NCBI RefSeq assembly: GCF_004011695.2
Contig: NW_026776140.1
Span: forward strand, 1 to 55,102
Length of the DNA: 55,102 nt
Reading direction: 5' to 3'
Origin: Ascochyta rabiei
Taxonomy: Eukaryota > Ascomycota > Dothideomycetes > Pleosporales > Didymellaceae
Under the pieces are notes generated by a model. The model had not been told where the DNA came from. It made no database searches and worked only from the letters and a program-made list of their open reading frames with translations. Shown here one piece after another: positions 9,433 to 20,953 of this stretch; the stretch's first letter is position 1, and the number at the start of each line of letters is the position of its first letter. Both the position numbers and the translations under genes were made by a program.

Positions 9433-11217
9433 TTGTTAGACTTCCAACTTTTTAGTAAAAAATTTTTTGATAGAAATCTATTTACAACTGAATTTAAAAA
9501 AGGTTCAGCTGTTATTAAATTACGATTTAAGGAAGATGTCTATAAAATGGCAGGTAATCAATTTTTTATAAGATTCGAGAATATCCATAGTTTTATGGAG
9601 TTACAAGAAACTGTTAGGTCAAGAATCGAGATTCTCCTAGAACAATATAAATACACAGCATTTGATGTCGAAGAAGTAATAATTAATTTTATACCTTTTA
9701 AAACAGACTTGTTTAAACATCTTAGTTTAAAAGACAACGAATTGACGTATTACGATAAAAACGTTATAGGTTTTAATAAAAAAGTTACGAGTAGTATTGG
9801 AGACTTACCTGTTTCGACTAATCTAAGTTTACTACAAGAACCTTTGGATAGAACTATAAAAGATGGTGTCATATCTAATATTACTATAAATGTTAACGGT
9901 AAGGAAATTAACTTTATAGACTTGGTTAGTTTACAGAACAAAGCGTTGAGAGATGTTAAGAAAAACCTAGGTGAAAATATTATAGATTCCTTTGACGCTA
10001 ATTGGATGTTTTATCTCATAGATGGTAGTAAGGGTAAATACATTTATGCGTATAAAGAGTATGATGTCAATACCGTAAGGAAAATACGTTATAATATGTC
10101 TGGAGTAATTATGAATGATGTGATTGATACGTGGAATAATGAAAAGGATACATTGATGAGAACAACAAATAATCACACATATACATATAAACAAGGATCA
10201 CTAATGGAAATTAGATATAACATGAAGTTAGCACCAATTAAGAGAAGTACTACTAATATAGTATCTATGACTGAAAATACAAAGATAGGTGTTATAGATT
10301 TTGAGACAATAGAGTGTAATGACGGTGTAAATAGAGTATATTGTCTGGGGTTTAAGACAAGTTTAAATGATACACCTGTTACATATTTTGTTGACTTGAA
10401 AAGTTATAAGGTAGGAAATTATCAAATATTCGATAATATACTAGTTGATATGATCAATGAATTGTTTAGACACAAATATAAAGGTTTCCACTTTTATATG
10501 CATAATTTTGGTGGTTATGATGCTATATTTTTAATATCTGCATTACTTAGATATAATGATAGAAATCCAAACGATCAATATAAGATTGATTGTGATTTCA
10601 GAGATAGTACGATTCTTTCTATGACTATTAGTAGAAAGTTAAAAAGGGATAGAAAGATATTAAAAGGTGATAATAAAGGTGAAACGATCACTGAAATTGT
10701 TAGTGATAAAATAGTTATTAAAGATAGTTATAGTATTTTAACGAGTTCTTTAGATAAATTAGCTAAAGACTTTAACGTTAATAATAGTAAATTGAATTTT
10801 CCTTACAAATTTATGAATGAAAACAATCTAAATTATACAGGTAATACACCAGAGATTCATTTTTTTAACGACATAACTAGAGATGATTATACTAAATTAA
10901 TAAAGAATGATTGATCGTTCATGAAGGAATCATTAATTTATTTAGAAGCGGACTTGGAGAGTTTATATGAAATACTTATAAAGGCTAATAGGTCATTATT
11001 TTTGGATTATAGATTAGACATAACTAAAGGTATGACTATTTCTTCCCTTGCTTTAAGTCTGTTTTATAATAATTATTACAACGACTCGCTATGGAGGAGA
11101 AAACCGGTCTCGACTGATTGACTCTTTCATAGGTATCCTTTGTACCTATTATACATGACGCAAGAGAACGCTCGTTTGACATGTAGTCAGAAAAAAAAAA
11201 TAAAAATAAATCAATAG
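9433..11217 (+). pseudogene. dpo: Truncated family B DNA polymerase (plasmid type)
   Basis: Protein-primed family B DNA polymerases replicate linear mitochondrial plasmids. The frame is open from 9217 without an ATG; the first near-cognate start is TTG 9433. It runs to TAG 11217 when TGA at 10912 and 11119 are read as Trp, giving about 594 residues. Exonuclease motif I (GVIDFETIE, about residue 285) and motif II (HNFGGYD, about residue 357) are intact. The pre-polymerase KGMTISSLALSLF segment follows near residue 540. The polymerase motifs A (DxxSLYP) and C (DTD) are absent, so this encodes at most the exonuclease part. I read it as a decayed plasmid insertion. Confidence 0.85.
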
Positions 11218-12053
11218 AGAAAGTAAGGGATCCTGTCGGATTACTGGAAATATTGGTTGCATTGACTTACTAGATACGAAGACTTGAGACTGACTGACTA
11301 CTTATACCTTTTTATATTATAAAGCACGAGAAAAACGATGTAACTGATCACCGACAACTTTCTTAATTAAGGTAAACGATTTTTGATATGAGAAAAACCT
11401 GATATAAAGATAGGGATTTTCATAGACAGACACAGTTATGTGATGTAGAGATAGTACGGGTGATAGTTCGAATAAACTAGAGAGTTACTGTTTATATTTA
11501 CCTTTTCACACGAACAGGTTTTATACGACAGGGGCAAATACCTTTATACTACTTCCTTGTGGTAGTGTCAAGGGTCATTGGGAGAAGGCTAACATAGTTT
11601 ATACAATGACTGGTGGGCGAGAACACACTACTTACTCGGTCCTCCACTATAAGTCCTGAGCTGCAGGTAATGTGTCGTGGTTCACGGAGCTAGATCTATG
11701 GATTGTTTGAGAGAAAAAAAAAAAAAGATTACTCGTGGTATTGCGTCTAGTATAGATATCTTTAATGAAAAACTTATGTATTTATCTTGCTGTGTTTGAC
11801 TTTAAATGTAATATGTTTCAATATAGGGTAAAAAATCTTCACCAAACAAGAATGTTTATATTGTTTGGAGAAAAAAAAAAGTTATTCGTTAGGGTATGAT
11901 CCTTATGGCTGGTAAACATTCTGCATTTAGCTGTAATTCTGGAAAAATATAGAAAACCTTAGAAGACCGAAAGAAAAACGTATTTTCTTTACCGGTTCGT
12001 GTTTAGGTGTGTTTTTCAAAAAAAAACGTATTGTGAACTTATATTAATATACT
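11218..12053. other. Spacer between dpo and cox3
   Basis: This is 836 bp with no open frame of note and more GC than typical spacers. It may be the frameshifted remnant of the dpo polymerase domain, but I could not align motif A, B or C to it. Confidence 0.5.
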
Positions 12054-14106
12054 ATGTTAAATTTAAATAGAAGTAATTTTCAAGCACATCCTTTTCATTT
12101 AGTATCTCCTTCTCCATGACCTTTATATACATCTATTAGCTTATTAAGTCTTACTACATCTGCAGCTTTATCTTTCCATGGATTTGCTTTTGCAGAGTAC
12201 AACTTAATGATGAGCCTAATATCATTAGTTCTTGCTATGGCATTCTGATGAAGAGATGTAATAGCAGAGGGTACATATATAGGTCACCACACTCTTGCAG
12301 TACAAAGAGGATTAAATCTTGGTGTTGCTTTATTTATAGTATCTGAAGCTTTATTTTTCTTAGCTATATTTTGAGCATTTTTCCATAGTGCTCTTTCTCC
12401 TACAGTAGAATTAGGGGCTATGTGACCTCCTATGGGAATAGAATCTATAGATCCTTTTGAATTACCATTAATTAATACAGTTCTTTTACTTGCTTCAGGA
12501 TTTACTGTTACATATGCACACCATTTTTTAATTAACGGAAAAAGAGGTAAAGCTTTATATGGTTTATTATATACTATTATATTAGCAACTATCTTTACGG
12601 CATTACAAGGTGTAGAATATTCAGTATCAACATTCACTATCTCAGATGGAGCTTTTGGATCATGTTTTTACTTTGGAACTGGGTTAATTTATGGAGCCCC
12701 TATTACACTTAATACAAATAACTTAACTAAATCTGAATCTAAATTATCTCCTTATTGAGTTACAGGATTTTCAGATGCAGAATCAACTTTTTCAGCTAAA
12801 ATAGCAAAAGATAATTCTAGATTTATGGGTTTACGTATATTACCAGTATTTGCTATAGAATTACATATTAGAGATCTAGAAGTCTTAAAAAGAATAAAAG
12901 AATTTTTTAATGTAGGATCAGTAACGGTAAGAACACGTAATGGTAAACCCACTGGGATATACTCAGTTCAATCATTAAAAGATTTAACTGAAGTTATTAT
13001 ACCACATTTTAAAGAATATCGTTTATTAACTCAAAAACAAGCAGATTTTATTTTATTTTATTCATTAGTTAATTTAATGAACAATAAAGAACATTTAAAT
13101 GAAAAAGGACTAAAAAAAATTATATCGATAAGAGCCTCTATGAATAAAGGTTTAACTGGAAATTTAAAGTCTATTTTTCCTAACATAGTGGCAGCACAAA
13201 GACCTATTATAAAGAATCAGATTATAAAATCTCCTTTGTGATTAGTTGGGTTTGTAGATGGTGAAGGATGTTTTTATTTAAAAATAACTAGAAAAAAACA
13301 AATATTATTATCTTTTTCAATAACTCAACATTATCGAGACAAAGATTTATTTAATGTAATAAAAGATTACTTAGTTTGCGGTGTTATGGAAAAAACATCC
13401 ACTAGACCTAATACAATTAGTTTAATAGTATCTAGACTAGAAGATATTTTAAATAAAATTATACCAATTTTTAAAGAAAATTCCTTACTTACTAAAAAAT
13501 CTTTAGATTTTTATTATTTTAGTAAAGTATGTTATTTAATGAAAAATAAACAACATTTAACTGAAAAAGGTTATGATGTAATATTATTTATAAAAACATT
13601 AAAAAACAAGGAAAAATAGTAGTTATAGTATGTTGTATTAAGTATAATAGAAAACAGGGTAAATTGCATGAAACTCTTATACCAACTAGGTGTAAGACAA
13701 TATGCAGCCAAGTATAAATCGATAAGTTATTATAATATACTTATAGTAACGGTTAAATATATAATCGGATTTATAAAGGTTCAACGACTAGTAAGTGAGT
13801 TTTATCGACAATAATCTTACCACGAAAACCCTGCAATTTAGCGTAATACTAAATTGAAGACATAGTCTGAACCATTTTGATAAGAAATGGAAATAAAGGA
13901 TAAAGAGCCTTTATGATAACAAAAATGTCCATGGATTACATGTAATGATAGGTACAGCCTTCTTAGCTGTAGGTCTATGACGTGTACTAGCATACCATTT
14001 AACAAATAATCATCATCTAGGATTAGAAGCTGGAATACTTTACTGACATTTTGTTGATGTTGTATGATTATTCTTATTTGTGTCTATATATTATTGAGGA
14101 TCCTAA
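12054..14106 (+). CDS. cox3: Cytochrome c oxidase subunit 3 (two exons)
   Basis: Cox3 is a core membrane subunit of complex IV. Exons are 12054-12684 and 13928-14106 (269 residues). The protein has seven predicted membrane segments and the conserved N-terminal [15 protein letters not shown]. The middle has [11 protein letters not shown], and [15 protein letters not shown] is rebuilt exactly when the intron is removed. The C-terminus [18 protein letters not shown] is canonical, so unlike several neighbours it has no tail. Splice borders follow group I rules: the exon ends in T and the intron in G. Confidence 0.97.
12685..13619 (+). CDS. LAGLIDADG homing endonuclease, cox3 intron
   Basis: The frame is read through from cox3 exon 1, so the product would be released by proteolysis or made from unspliced RNA. 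It has about 311 residues with two LAGLIDADG motifs: [11 protein letters not shown] near residue 24 and [12 protein letters not shown] near residue 186. This is the single-chain two-motif type that cuts intronless cox3 alleles. The second motif begins with a TGA-encoded Trp (13239). The acidic residues of both motifs (D/E) are present and the frame is intact, so activity is possible. Confidence 0.92.
12685..13927 (+). mobile_element. Group I intron in cox3
   Basis: The intron is 1243 bp, inserted inside the FGTGFHG codons after coding base 631. The 5' part is an ORF continuous with exon 1; the 3' 300 bp hold the catalytic core, including AGACATAGTCTGAACC near 13857. Borders come from restoring the protein. 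Confidence 0.9.
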
Positions 14107-14289
14107 CGTTAACTAGTTATCTTACTTTTTTCTTGTAAAAATATTTCTAGGAATAAACTTAGCGGGAAATTAGTACTAGAGTAATCTAGTACTAGCCCTC
14201 GCTTTTATTTTTTTTTATATACTATGTATATTCAATAAAAAATATAGCCCGGAAGGGATTAGTGAGAGTTCGCATCTCTCTATTCCTAC
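14107..14289 (+). promoter_or_regulatory. Structured leader between cox3 and nad2
   Basis: A double hairpin (AGCG...CGCT around TTAGTACTAGA/TCTAGTACTAG, 14161-14202) is followed at 14264-14280 by a perfect T-arm look-alike (GAGAG-TTCGCAT-CTCTC). The flanking TAGGAATA (from about 14150) and TATTCCTA (14281-14288) are complementary. The T-arm segment directly abuts the nad2 ATG. It may guide RNA processing. No full tRNA fits. Confidence 0.45.
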
Positions 14290-16017
14290 ATGGTAATAAC
14301 TTCATTAATTTTTTTACTTTTATCTAATTCAATTACATTAAGACGAGACAAATCTATTTTATATTCAAGAGCCACTATTACTATCTTACTTATCTCTGCT
14401 TTTATTGCCTATGATAACTTATTTTTTCTATTTTTAAACAAAGGTATAGGTATTTTTGGAGGTCTGTTTAGTACGACAGCTACTACAAATGTTTTTCATA
14501 TCTTTATCTTTTTAATTAGTAGTGTTATATTGTTATTAACTTCATTTTACCCTAGAAAAGTATGATTAAGAGAGTATAGCTCACCGGACAGACTTTTATT
14601 TACAAAATTAATCTATTACAGAACTCTTATCGTTAACAAAATGGGAGAACAATTCAAAATTATTGAATATTCTTTAATTATTTTATTTATTGTTACAGGA
14701 AGTGTTTTCTTAATCTCTACTAGTGATCTAGTATCTATATTCTTATCTATTGAACTACAAAGTTATGGGTTGTATTTACTATCCACTATTTACAGAGATT
14801 CAGAACCAGCTACTTCAGGGGGACTTATGTATTTCTTATTAGGAGGATTATCCTCTTGTTTTATATTATTAGGTACAGCCTTACTTTATGCAAATTCAGG
14901 TACTACGAACTTAGACAGTTTGTATATAATTACTAGTATCTCGAACGCAAGTAAAGATAACCTTACAAGCTTACTTTATTGATATAAATCCTACTATATT
15001 CACATAAGTTTACTTTTTATGGCTGTAGGGTTTTTATTTAAAGTGTCTGCTGCACCATTCCATTTTTGAAGTCCGGATGTTTATGACGCAATTCCTACAA
15101 TTGTTACAACTTTTGTAGCGATAATCGCAAAAATTTCTATATTTATTTTCTTATTAGAATTGGTTCACTATACAAGTAAATCAATGTTTGATATGGATTT
15201 TTCTTGAACAACAAGCCTATTATTTAGTTCTCTTTTATCTTTAGTTATAGGGACCGTTGTAGGATTAACACAGTCTAGAATTAAAAGACTTTTTGCATTT
15301 AGTACTATTTCACATGTTGGGTTTATTTTATTAGGTCTAAGTATACACACGGTAGAGTCAACACAAGCCTTTATGTTTTATTTAATCCAGTATTCTATAT
15401 CAAACTTGAATGCGTTTATCTTACTTATTACTATAGGTTATTCTTTATACTGTTATGTTTATAATACTAAGTCTACAACGACTAGTGAAAAAGAAATAAG
15501 TAATGAAAATAGCAACAATCTACATGACCTGAACAACTCACCTATTCAACTTATTGACCAGTTAAAAGGGTTGTATTACATTAATCCTATACTATCCTTA
15601 AGCTTAGCAATTACTTTATTTTCTTTTGCCGGAATACCACCGTTAATAGGATTCTTTGGTAAACAGATGATTTTAAGTGCAGCGATTGATAACGGTTATA
15701 TCTTTATGTCACTAGTTGCTATTCTAACTAGTGTTATAAGTGCGGTTTATTATTTAGCTATAATAAAACAAATCTTTTTTGATAAACCAGATTACACGTT
15801 AAACAATGAATTAACAAATTTAAATGCAGAAGGGCTAATTACAGAAAAAAACACAATTAGTAAAAAAGTTGCTATAACTATTAACAATATTGTTTTATCA
15901 AGCTCATTAAGTTTATCTATTTCTATAATAACACTTGTAATAGCGTTGTTTATTTTTATACCTGAAGAATTATTAAGCTTAGCTAATATATTAGCATTAA
16001 TACTTTTTAATATATAA
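14290..16017 (+). CDS. nad2: NADH dehydrogenase subunit 2
   Basis: Nad2 is one of the three antiporter-like membrane subunits of complex I. It has 575 residues from ATG 14290 to TAA 16017, with TGA read as Trp. Conserved features include [23 protein letters not shown] (about residues 138-160, with the key Glu). Others are [18 protein letters not shown] (about residue 249) and [14 protein letters not shown] (about residue 446). The stop codon is followed with no gap by the nad3 ATG, so the pair is surely co-transcribed. A 95-bp copy of its start and leader is found reversed at 30183-30277. Confidence 0.96.
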
Positions 16018-16830
16018 ATGACAAGTACTACTTTTTTTATTATATTTATACCTATATTAGCCATTTTATTATTATCAATAAATTTAATCTTAGCACCTCA
16101 TAATCCTTACCAAGAAAAGGACAGTGCTTTTGAATGTGGTTTCCACTCCTTTTTAGGCCAAAATAGAACACAGTTTAGCGTGTCGTTCTTTATCTTTGCT
16201 CTTTTATTCCTTTTATTTGATCTAGAAATTTTATTAGTATACCCATATAGTGTAAGTGGGTACACTAATGACATTTACGGATTAGTTATAATGATGGTGT
16301 TTTTTGTATTGTTAACTTTAGGGTTTATATTTGAATTAGGTAAAAACGCATTAACGATAGATAGTAGACAGACTTTTTCTTATAATAATGTAGATAGTCC
16401 CGTATCTCATGCCTTTTTAAACTCAGCTAAAAGTGAATTACTTGAAAACCAATTAAGATCTGGTACAGATCTAAACGATATAGCTGATATAATTATGTCA
16501 ATAGGTAAAGCAATGCCACAGCTTTCTGGTTTTATAAACCAATTTGACACTATGGTGGTAAAACAAGGTATAAACGTTATATCTGATAGCGAAGGTAATT
16601 TGAGTATTGAGGTACCTTCTGCCATGTCAGATGCTGTGGCAAAAGAGGTTTCATTGAGAATTAATATTATTGACAGACTAATTAATACGCAAGTGTCTGA
16701 AATTAAGGACTTGCTTAACAAAGGGCTGGAACTTCAAAATAAAATAAAAATCGTAGACCCTTCTTATAAATCTGAGATACTTAATCAAATAACAGAGTTT
16801 AAAAATTTAAAGAATTCGTACAACCATTAA
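16018..16830 (+). CDS. nad3: NADH dehydrogenase subunit 3 with a C-terminal tail
   Basis: Nad3 is a small membrane subunit of complex I. Residues 1-118 are a complete Nad3: three membrane segments, the ECGF motif with the loop cysteine (about residue 40) and the normal end FELGKNALTIDSRQ. The frame does not stop there. It continues for 152 residues (16372-16830) that are hydrophilic and likely helical or coiled-coil, rich in Asn, Ile, Ser and Lys, with no hydrophobic anchor. I do not recognise this tail. Fungal Nad3 normally ends at about 120-140 residues. Whether the tail is cleaved off is unknown. Confidence 0.95.
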   Translation: MTSTTFFIIFIPILAILLLSINLILAPHNPYQEKDSAFECGFHSFLGQNRTQFSVSFFIFALLFLLFDLEILLVYPYSVSGYTNDIYGLVIMMVFFVLLTLGFIFELGKNALTIDSRQTFSYNNVDSPVSHAFLNSAKSELLENQLRSGTDLNDIADIIMSIGKAMPQLSGFINQFDTMVVKQGINVISDSEGNLSIEVPSAMSDAVAKEVSLRINIIDRLINTQVSEIKDLLNKGLELQNKIKIVDPSYKSEILNQITEFKNLKNSYNH

Positions 16831-17040
16831 GGTTTACTTTTACGTTTAACCGGTTAACGAATTACTGTTTTATACTTGCTATAGGTTACACTCCCAGCGA
16901 TTTAATAGCTTGCCATTACAAAGACGTCTTTGCCTTCTCTTTTTTCTGTTTTGTAAAAAAAGAAAACAAAAGGAAAAAAGAAACAAAAAAAAAAGAAAAA
17001 AAAAAAGAAAAAGAAAAAGAAAAAGAAAAAGAAAAAGAAA
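16831..17040. repeat. Inverted repeat arm B start and purine tract
   Basis: After nad3 the sequence from 16920 repeats, in reverse complement, 3750-3871, including the AAAAG-type microsatellite. With the two tRNAs that follow it forms arm B (16920-17243). Relative to arm A it has a 28-bp insertion between trnV and trnK. Confidence 0.9.
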
Positions 17041-17113
17041 AAGAAATTAGCTCAATTGGTAGAGCATCCGTTTTACACGCGGCAGGTTAAGTGTTCGAAT
17101 CACTTATTTCTTA
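17041..17113 (+). tRNA. trnV: tRNA-Val(UAC), copy 2
   Basis: It is identical in all paired positions to copy 1 at 3678-3750, and lies in arm B of the inverted repeat. Confidence 0.93.
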
Positions 17114-17171
17114 GTACTTATAAAAAAATAAGTATTTATATACTTATAAAAAATAAGTATGTATATTTATA

Positions 17172-17243
17172 GAGATCTTAGCTTAACGGTAAAGCGAATG
17201 ACTTTTAATCATTCTTATAAGGGTTCAAATCCCTTAGATCTTA
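17172..17243 (+). tRNA. trnK: tRNA-Lys(UUU), copy 2
   Basis: This is a copy of the trnK at 3574-3645, part of inverted repeat arm B; all stems pair. Confidence 0.93.
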
Positions 17244-17872
17244 GAAAAAAAAAGAAAAAGCTCAATGGACAGAGCATTTATATTATATAACCGTTTTTAG
17301 GATGAAAGCTAGTGGTTAAGTGTTCAAATCAGTAAATTTTTAAGTTCAATTATAAAATAACTAGATAGATTGTTATTTTTTTTTTCTAGTTTGCTAGTTA
17401 TTGTTAAAAGTTTGCTAGTTATTGCAAAAAGTTATTGTAAAAACACTAAAATATAGTTAACTGTGGCTAAAAGTGTTATACATTTTATTAAGACTAGTTA
17501 TTATCTAGATAGTTGACTTTTATTCGTAATTTTCAGGCTAATTTTTTTGCGAAGTTTTAATAAACTTGTGTGTTATTTTCATTAGTGCTTTGTGTTAGAC
17601 AAAGAAATAACTTGTGTGTTATTTTCGTTTGTGCTTTGTGTTAGACAAAGAAATAACTTTTATATAAAATCCTATTAGACCTAAGGAAAAAATCTAGCTT
17701 CTCCGATAAAAAACTCTCTATTTTATTTAGAAAGACTAACCGGTTAAAAGACATTCCTTAGAGATCTAATCCGCGATTTATTACCATACTATACATATGG
17801 TGTTTGTAAAAAGTTTAAATGATACATTATCATTTAATACGAATTTGAGGAATTTTTTTTTTTTTTTTATAT
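17244..17872. other. Spacer with a trnV relic and 46-bp duplication
   Basis: Positions 17253-17340 look like a decayed tRNA-Val: GCTCAAT..AGAGCA D-arm and GGTTAAGTGTTCAAATC T-arm, with the anticodon arm replaced. Two 46-bp direct repeats follow (17573-17618 and 17619-17664). The rest is AT-rich leader of nad4, ending in a T-run at 17853-17868. Confidence 0.65.
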
Positions 17873-20740
17873 ATGATATTAACATCTTTACTTTTAACTC
17901 CAATATTCGGTGTAATTTCCATTTTAGTGAATAGAGAAAATGGTATCTCCTTAAAAAACATAAAAGTTATAGCTCTATCCGCATCTATCTTAAATTTCTT
18001 TATTTCATTAGTACTATTCATTTTTTTCGATTTTAGTACAAACCAATTTCAATTTGTACAAGAGTGCTATGAGATAAGTTACTTTGATTTTTATTTAGGT
18101 GTAGATGGTTTATCTATCTATTTTGTTTTATTAACAACAATAATCATGCCTATTGCAATATTATCTAATTGAAATTCTATATCTAAAGATATAGAATCTT
18201 ATGTTATTATCATTTTACTATTAGAAAGCTTATTATTAGCGGTTTTCTTAGTATTAGATATTTTACTTTTCTACATTTTTTTTGAAAGTATACTACCACC
18301 TCTTTTCATATTAATAGGTATATTTGGTTCAGATAATAGAGTTAAAGCGAGTTTTTACTTGTTTTTATACACGTTATTGGGTTCTTTATTTCTATTATTA
18401 TCTATATTAGCAATGTCTTCTATTATGAGTGCTACAGATTTCGATACTCTTTTTAAAGGAAATTTCTTTTATATAACACAACTTTTCTTATTCTATGGTA
18501 TTTTTATTGCTTTTGCCGTAAAAACACCTACTATTTTTTTAAATACATGACTTTTAAAAGCTCACGTTGAATCACCTTTAGGAGGTAGTATTATTTTAGC
18601 CGCTATTGTTCTTAAGTTAAGTTTATACGGTATACTTAGATTAATCTTACCTATATTACCTAAAGCTTACATGGAATATACTTATATTATTTTTCTAATT
18701 GGTGTTATTACTATTGTCTATGCTAGTCTTAGTACGTTAAGAACAATAGATATTAAAGAACTTATCGCCTATAGTTCTGTTTCTCATGCTGCAGTTTATC
18801 TTCTAGGTGTATTCAGTAACTGTATACAAGGTATTGAAGGTGCAATTACTTTAGGGTTGGCTCATGGATTTGTTTCACCTGGTCTATTTATTTGTGCAGG
18901 AGGAGTTCTTTATGACAGATCTCATACAAGAGTAATATCATTCTATAGAGGAGTTAGTCAAGTAATGCCACTTTTTGCTATATTGTTCTTCATACTATGT
19001 CTTGCTAATTGTGGAGCTCCTTTAACTTTAAACTTCATAGGGGAGTTTTTATCACTATACGGGGTATTTGAAAGATCATCACTATATGGTGTATTTGCTA
19101 GTAGCTCTATAATATTTTCTGCAGCCTATACTATATATATGTTCCAGAGAATAGCGTTTGGAGGAGCTTACTCAAGAATGTTCACAGTAGTAATGCCAGA
19201 TCTTACTAAAAGAGAATTCACTGTCTTAATGATATTAACAGTACCTACTGTTCTATTGGGAATTTACCCATCTTTAATAACAGATGGACTTGCATATGGT
19301 GTATCTCTTTTACTATACAATTTTGACACTATGACTGATTTAGTTGGATTTTTCAGTGCTACTATTAGTTTAAATACGAAAAATGAAGCAAATGTTTACA
19401 ATGGTGAAAAGGATTCATATTACGATATTAAAGGTAATACTGGAGATCCAAATATTGATCATTGTCAAAATGATCCCAATAAAGAACATAGATTATCACA
19501 ATCATACCCTGCCGATTATGACGGTGACAGTCCTACAAGTGGTAACTGTGAAAGATGTGAAGATAAACTAGAATATGTTCGGGATACATACGAGAGTTGT
19601 ATAAAGTGTGGAATGGAGTTATGTACTTCATGTGGAGATATTCTTATAAACGGTACTAACTCTAACAACCTTTTACCTTTTATTGTGGCAGGGGATGTTC
19701 CTGTACTTTTGGTAGTTTCCTCCATAGCTAGATTACTATGTAACAAACTTTATAGAAATGCTTTACTAAGTGCTTATTACCTTAATAGAAGTACTATTAA
19801 CAGCATTTTTAGTATTAATCCTAGTAAACTACTTGTGCTTCTTTCATTCTCTACAATAGCATTCGTAATTTACTTCCAATTCGGTGCTCTTTTACTATGC
19901 AATCTTGACACTATGGCTGATTTAGTTGGATTTTTCAGTGCTACTCTTATTACGGCTAGTGATAAAAAGCGGCCTTTAAGTCAAGATGGATCCAGTAACG
20001 GGGAACCATCTAGAAAAAAACAAACTCTAGATGATAAGAGCAATTCTGAGTCAGAGGATAATAACAATTTTGACTCAGAGGATAATAACAATTCTGACTC
20101 AGAGGAATCTGAGGAAGTAGGTACTCCACTACCTCATGCCAATGATGAGGCTGTAATGGACGCTAATTACAAGACAAGTGAGAAGTACAATAAAGTTAGT
20201 GACCAACTTGATGAAGTAAACAGGTTAATGGATATATCTGCAAATGCAGAGAGCGGTAATCCTATAACTGATGAGGAACAACTAGAGTATACAAATGCGG
20301 GTAAACCTACATCAGAATCGCTTGAACAGCAATCCATTGCTCTTTCACATACTTTAGAATCTTTAGAAAAAACTATGGATGAAAGAAGACAGAATGGTGT
20401 AGACACTCCTCAACCTAGCAACGAAAATTCACCAGTATCATCTTCTCAATCTAGTAGCGAAGATTTACCAGTATCATCTCCTCAACCTGGTTGCGAAAAT
20501 CCACCAGTAGCATCTCCTCAACCTGGTTGCGAAAATTCACCAGTATCATCTCCTAATGTTCATACTGATCTAGGAGATAATCCCGATAACATGGATGAAA
20601 GCTCAATCTTCTTACCAGTAGGAATGCCTATTTTACAAATAATATTTATTCTATATGTATGATACAAAAATAATATATTTTATTATTTAAACATATATTT
20701 CTGGAGTATTGCTAAATCTATTTTTAGTAAAAAAAAATAA
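17873..20740 (+). CDS. nad4: NADH dehydrogenase subunit 4 with a long C-terminal tail
   Basis: Nad4 is an antiporter-like membrane subunit of complex I. Residues 1-483 are a full Nad4: FFESILPPLFILIG, the lysine/histidine helices (HVESPLGGS, YSSVSHAAVYLLGVFS), LAHGFVSPGLFICAGG and the normal end LGIYPSLITDGL...LLLYN. The frame then runs on for about 472 residues to TAA 20740, through TGA 20660 read as Trp. The tail has two parts. Residues 484-694 are one copy, plus the start of a second, of a 194-residue membrane/CxxC module also found in nad5. The rest is a polar stretch rich in Ser, Pro, Glu and Asn, with a basic patch near KKRPLSQ and SRKKQ. It ends in a hydrophobic segment and a KKK end. 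At about 955 residues it is twice the usual length. Confidence 0.96.
19322..19954 (+). repeat. Tail module copy in nad4
   Basis: This is a near-identical copy of the 582-bp unit that occurs twice in the nad5 tail. It encodes a membrane segment ([17 protein letters not shown]), the LVGFFSAT motif and a polar linker. A CxxC-x13-CxxC-x4-CxxC cluster and a second hydrophobic stretch ([17 protein letters not shown]) follow. The copies differ by only a few bases, so they are recent or kept alike by gene conversion. Confidence 0.95.
20046..20560 (+). repeat. In-frame minisatellites in the nad4 tail
   Basis: A 24-bp unit coding SEDNNNFD (20046-20110) and a 36-bp unit coding PQPGCENSPVSS-type residues (about 20408-20560, four copies) are kept in frame. 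Confidence 0.85.
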
Positions 20741-20953
20741 GTAGCTACATTACAAATTATTATCACGAAAATTTAATTTCTATTGGTAAAATTATATAAT
20801 TATGTAAAATTATATAATTATGTTAAAAGCACTAGCAGAATATTGTTAGTATACAAATAAAAAAAATTACTTGGATTATATGGTTACGTCATAAAGTGGC
20901 GAGTGGGAGAAAGATATTAATTATATTAATAGAAATCTTCAAAAAAAAAGAAA
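20741..20953. other. Spacer between nad4 and trnV
   Basis: This is AT-rich with a short direct repeat AATTATATAATTATGT near 20790-20825 and a purine tract before trnV. No gene is seen. Confidence 0.5.

Noticed and set aside
11218..12053. Polymerase domain of dpo in frameshifted form
   Set aside because: I could not place DxxSLYP, KxNSxYG or DTD motifs in any frame.
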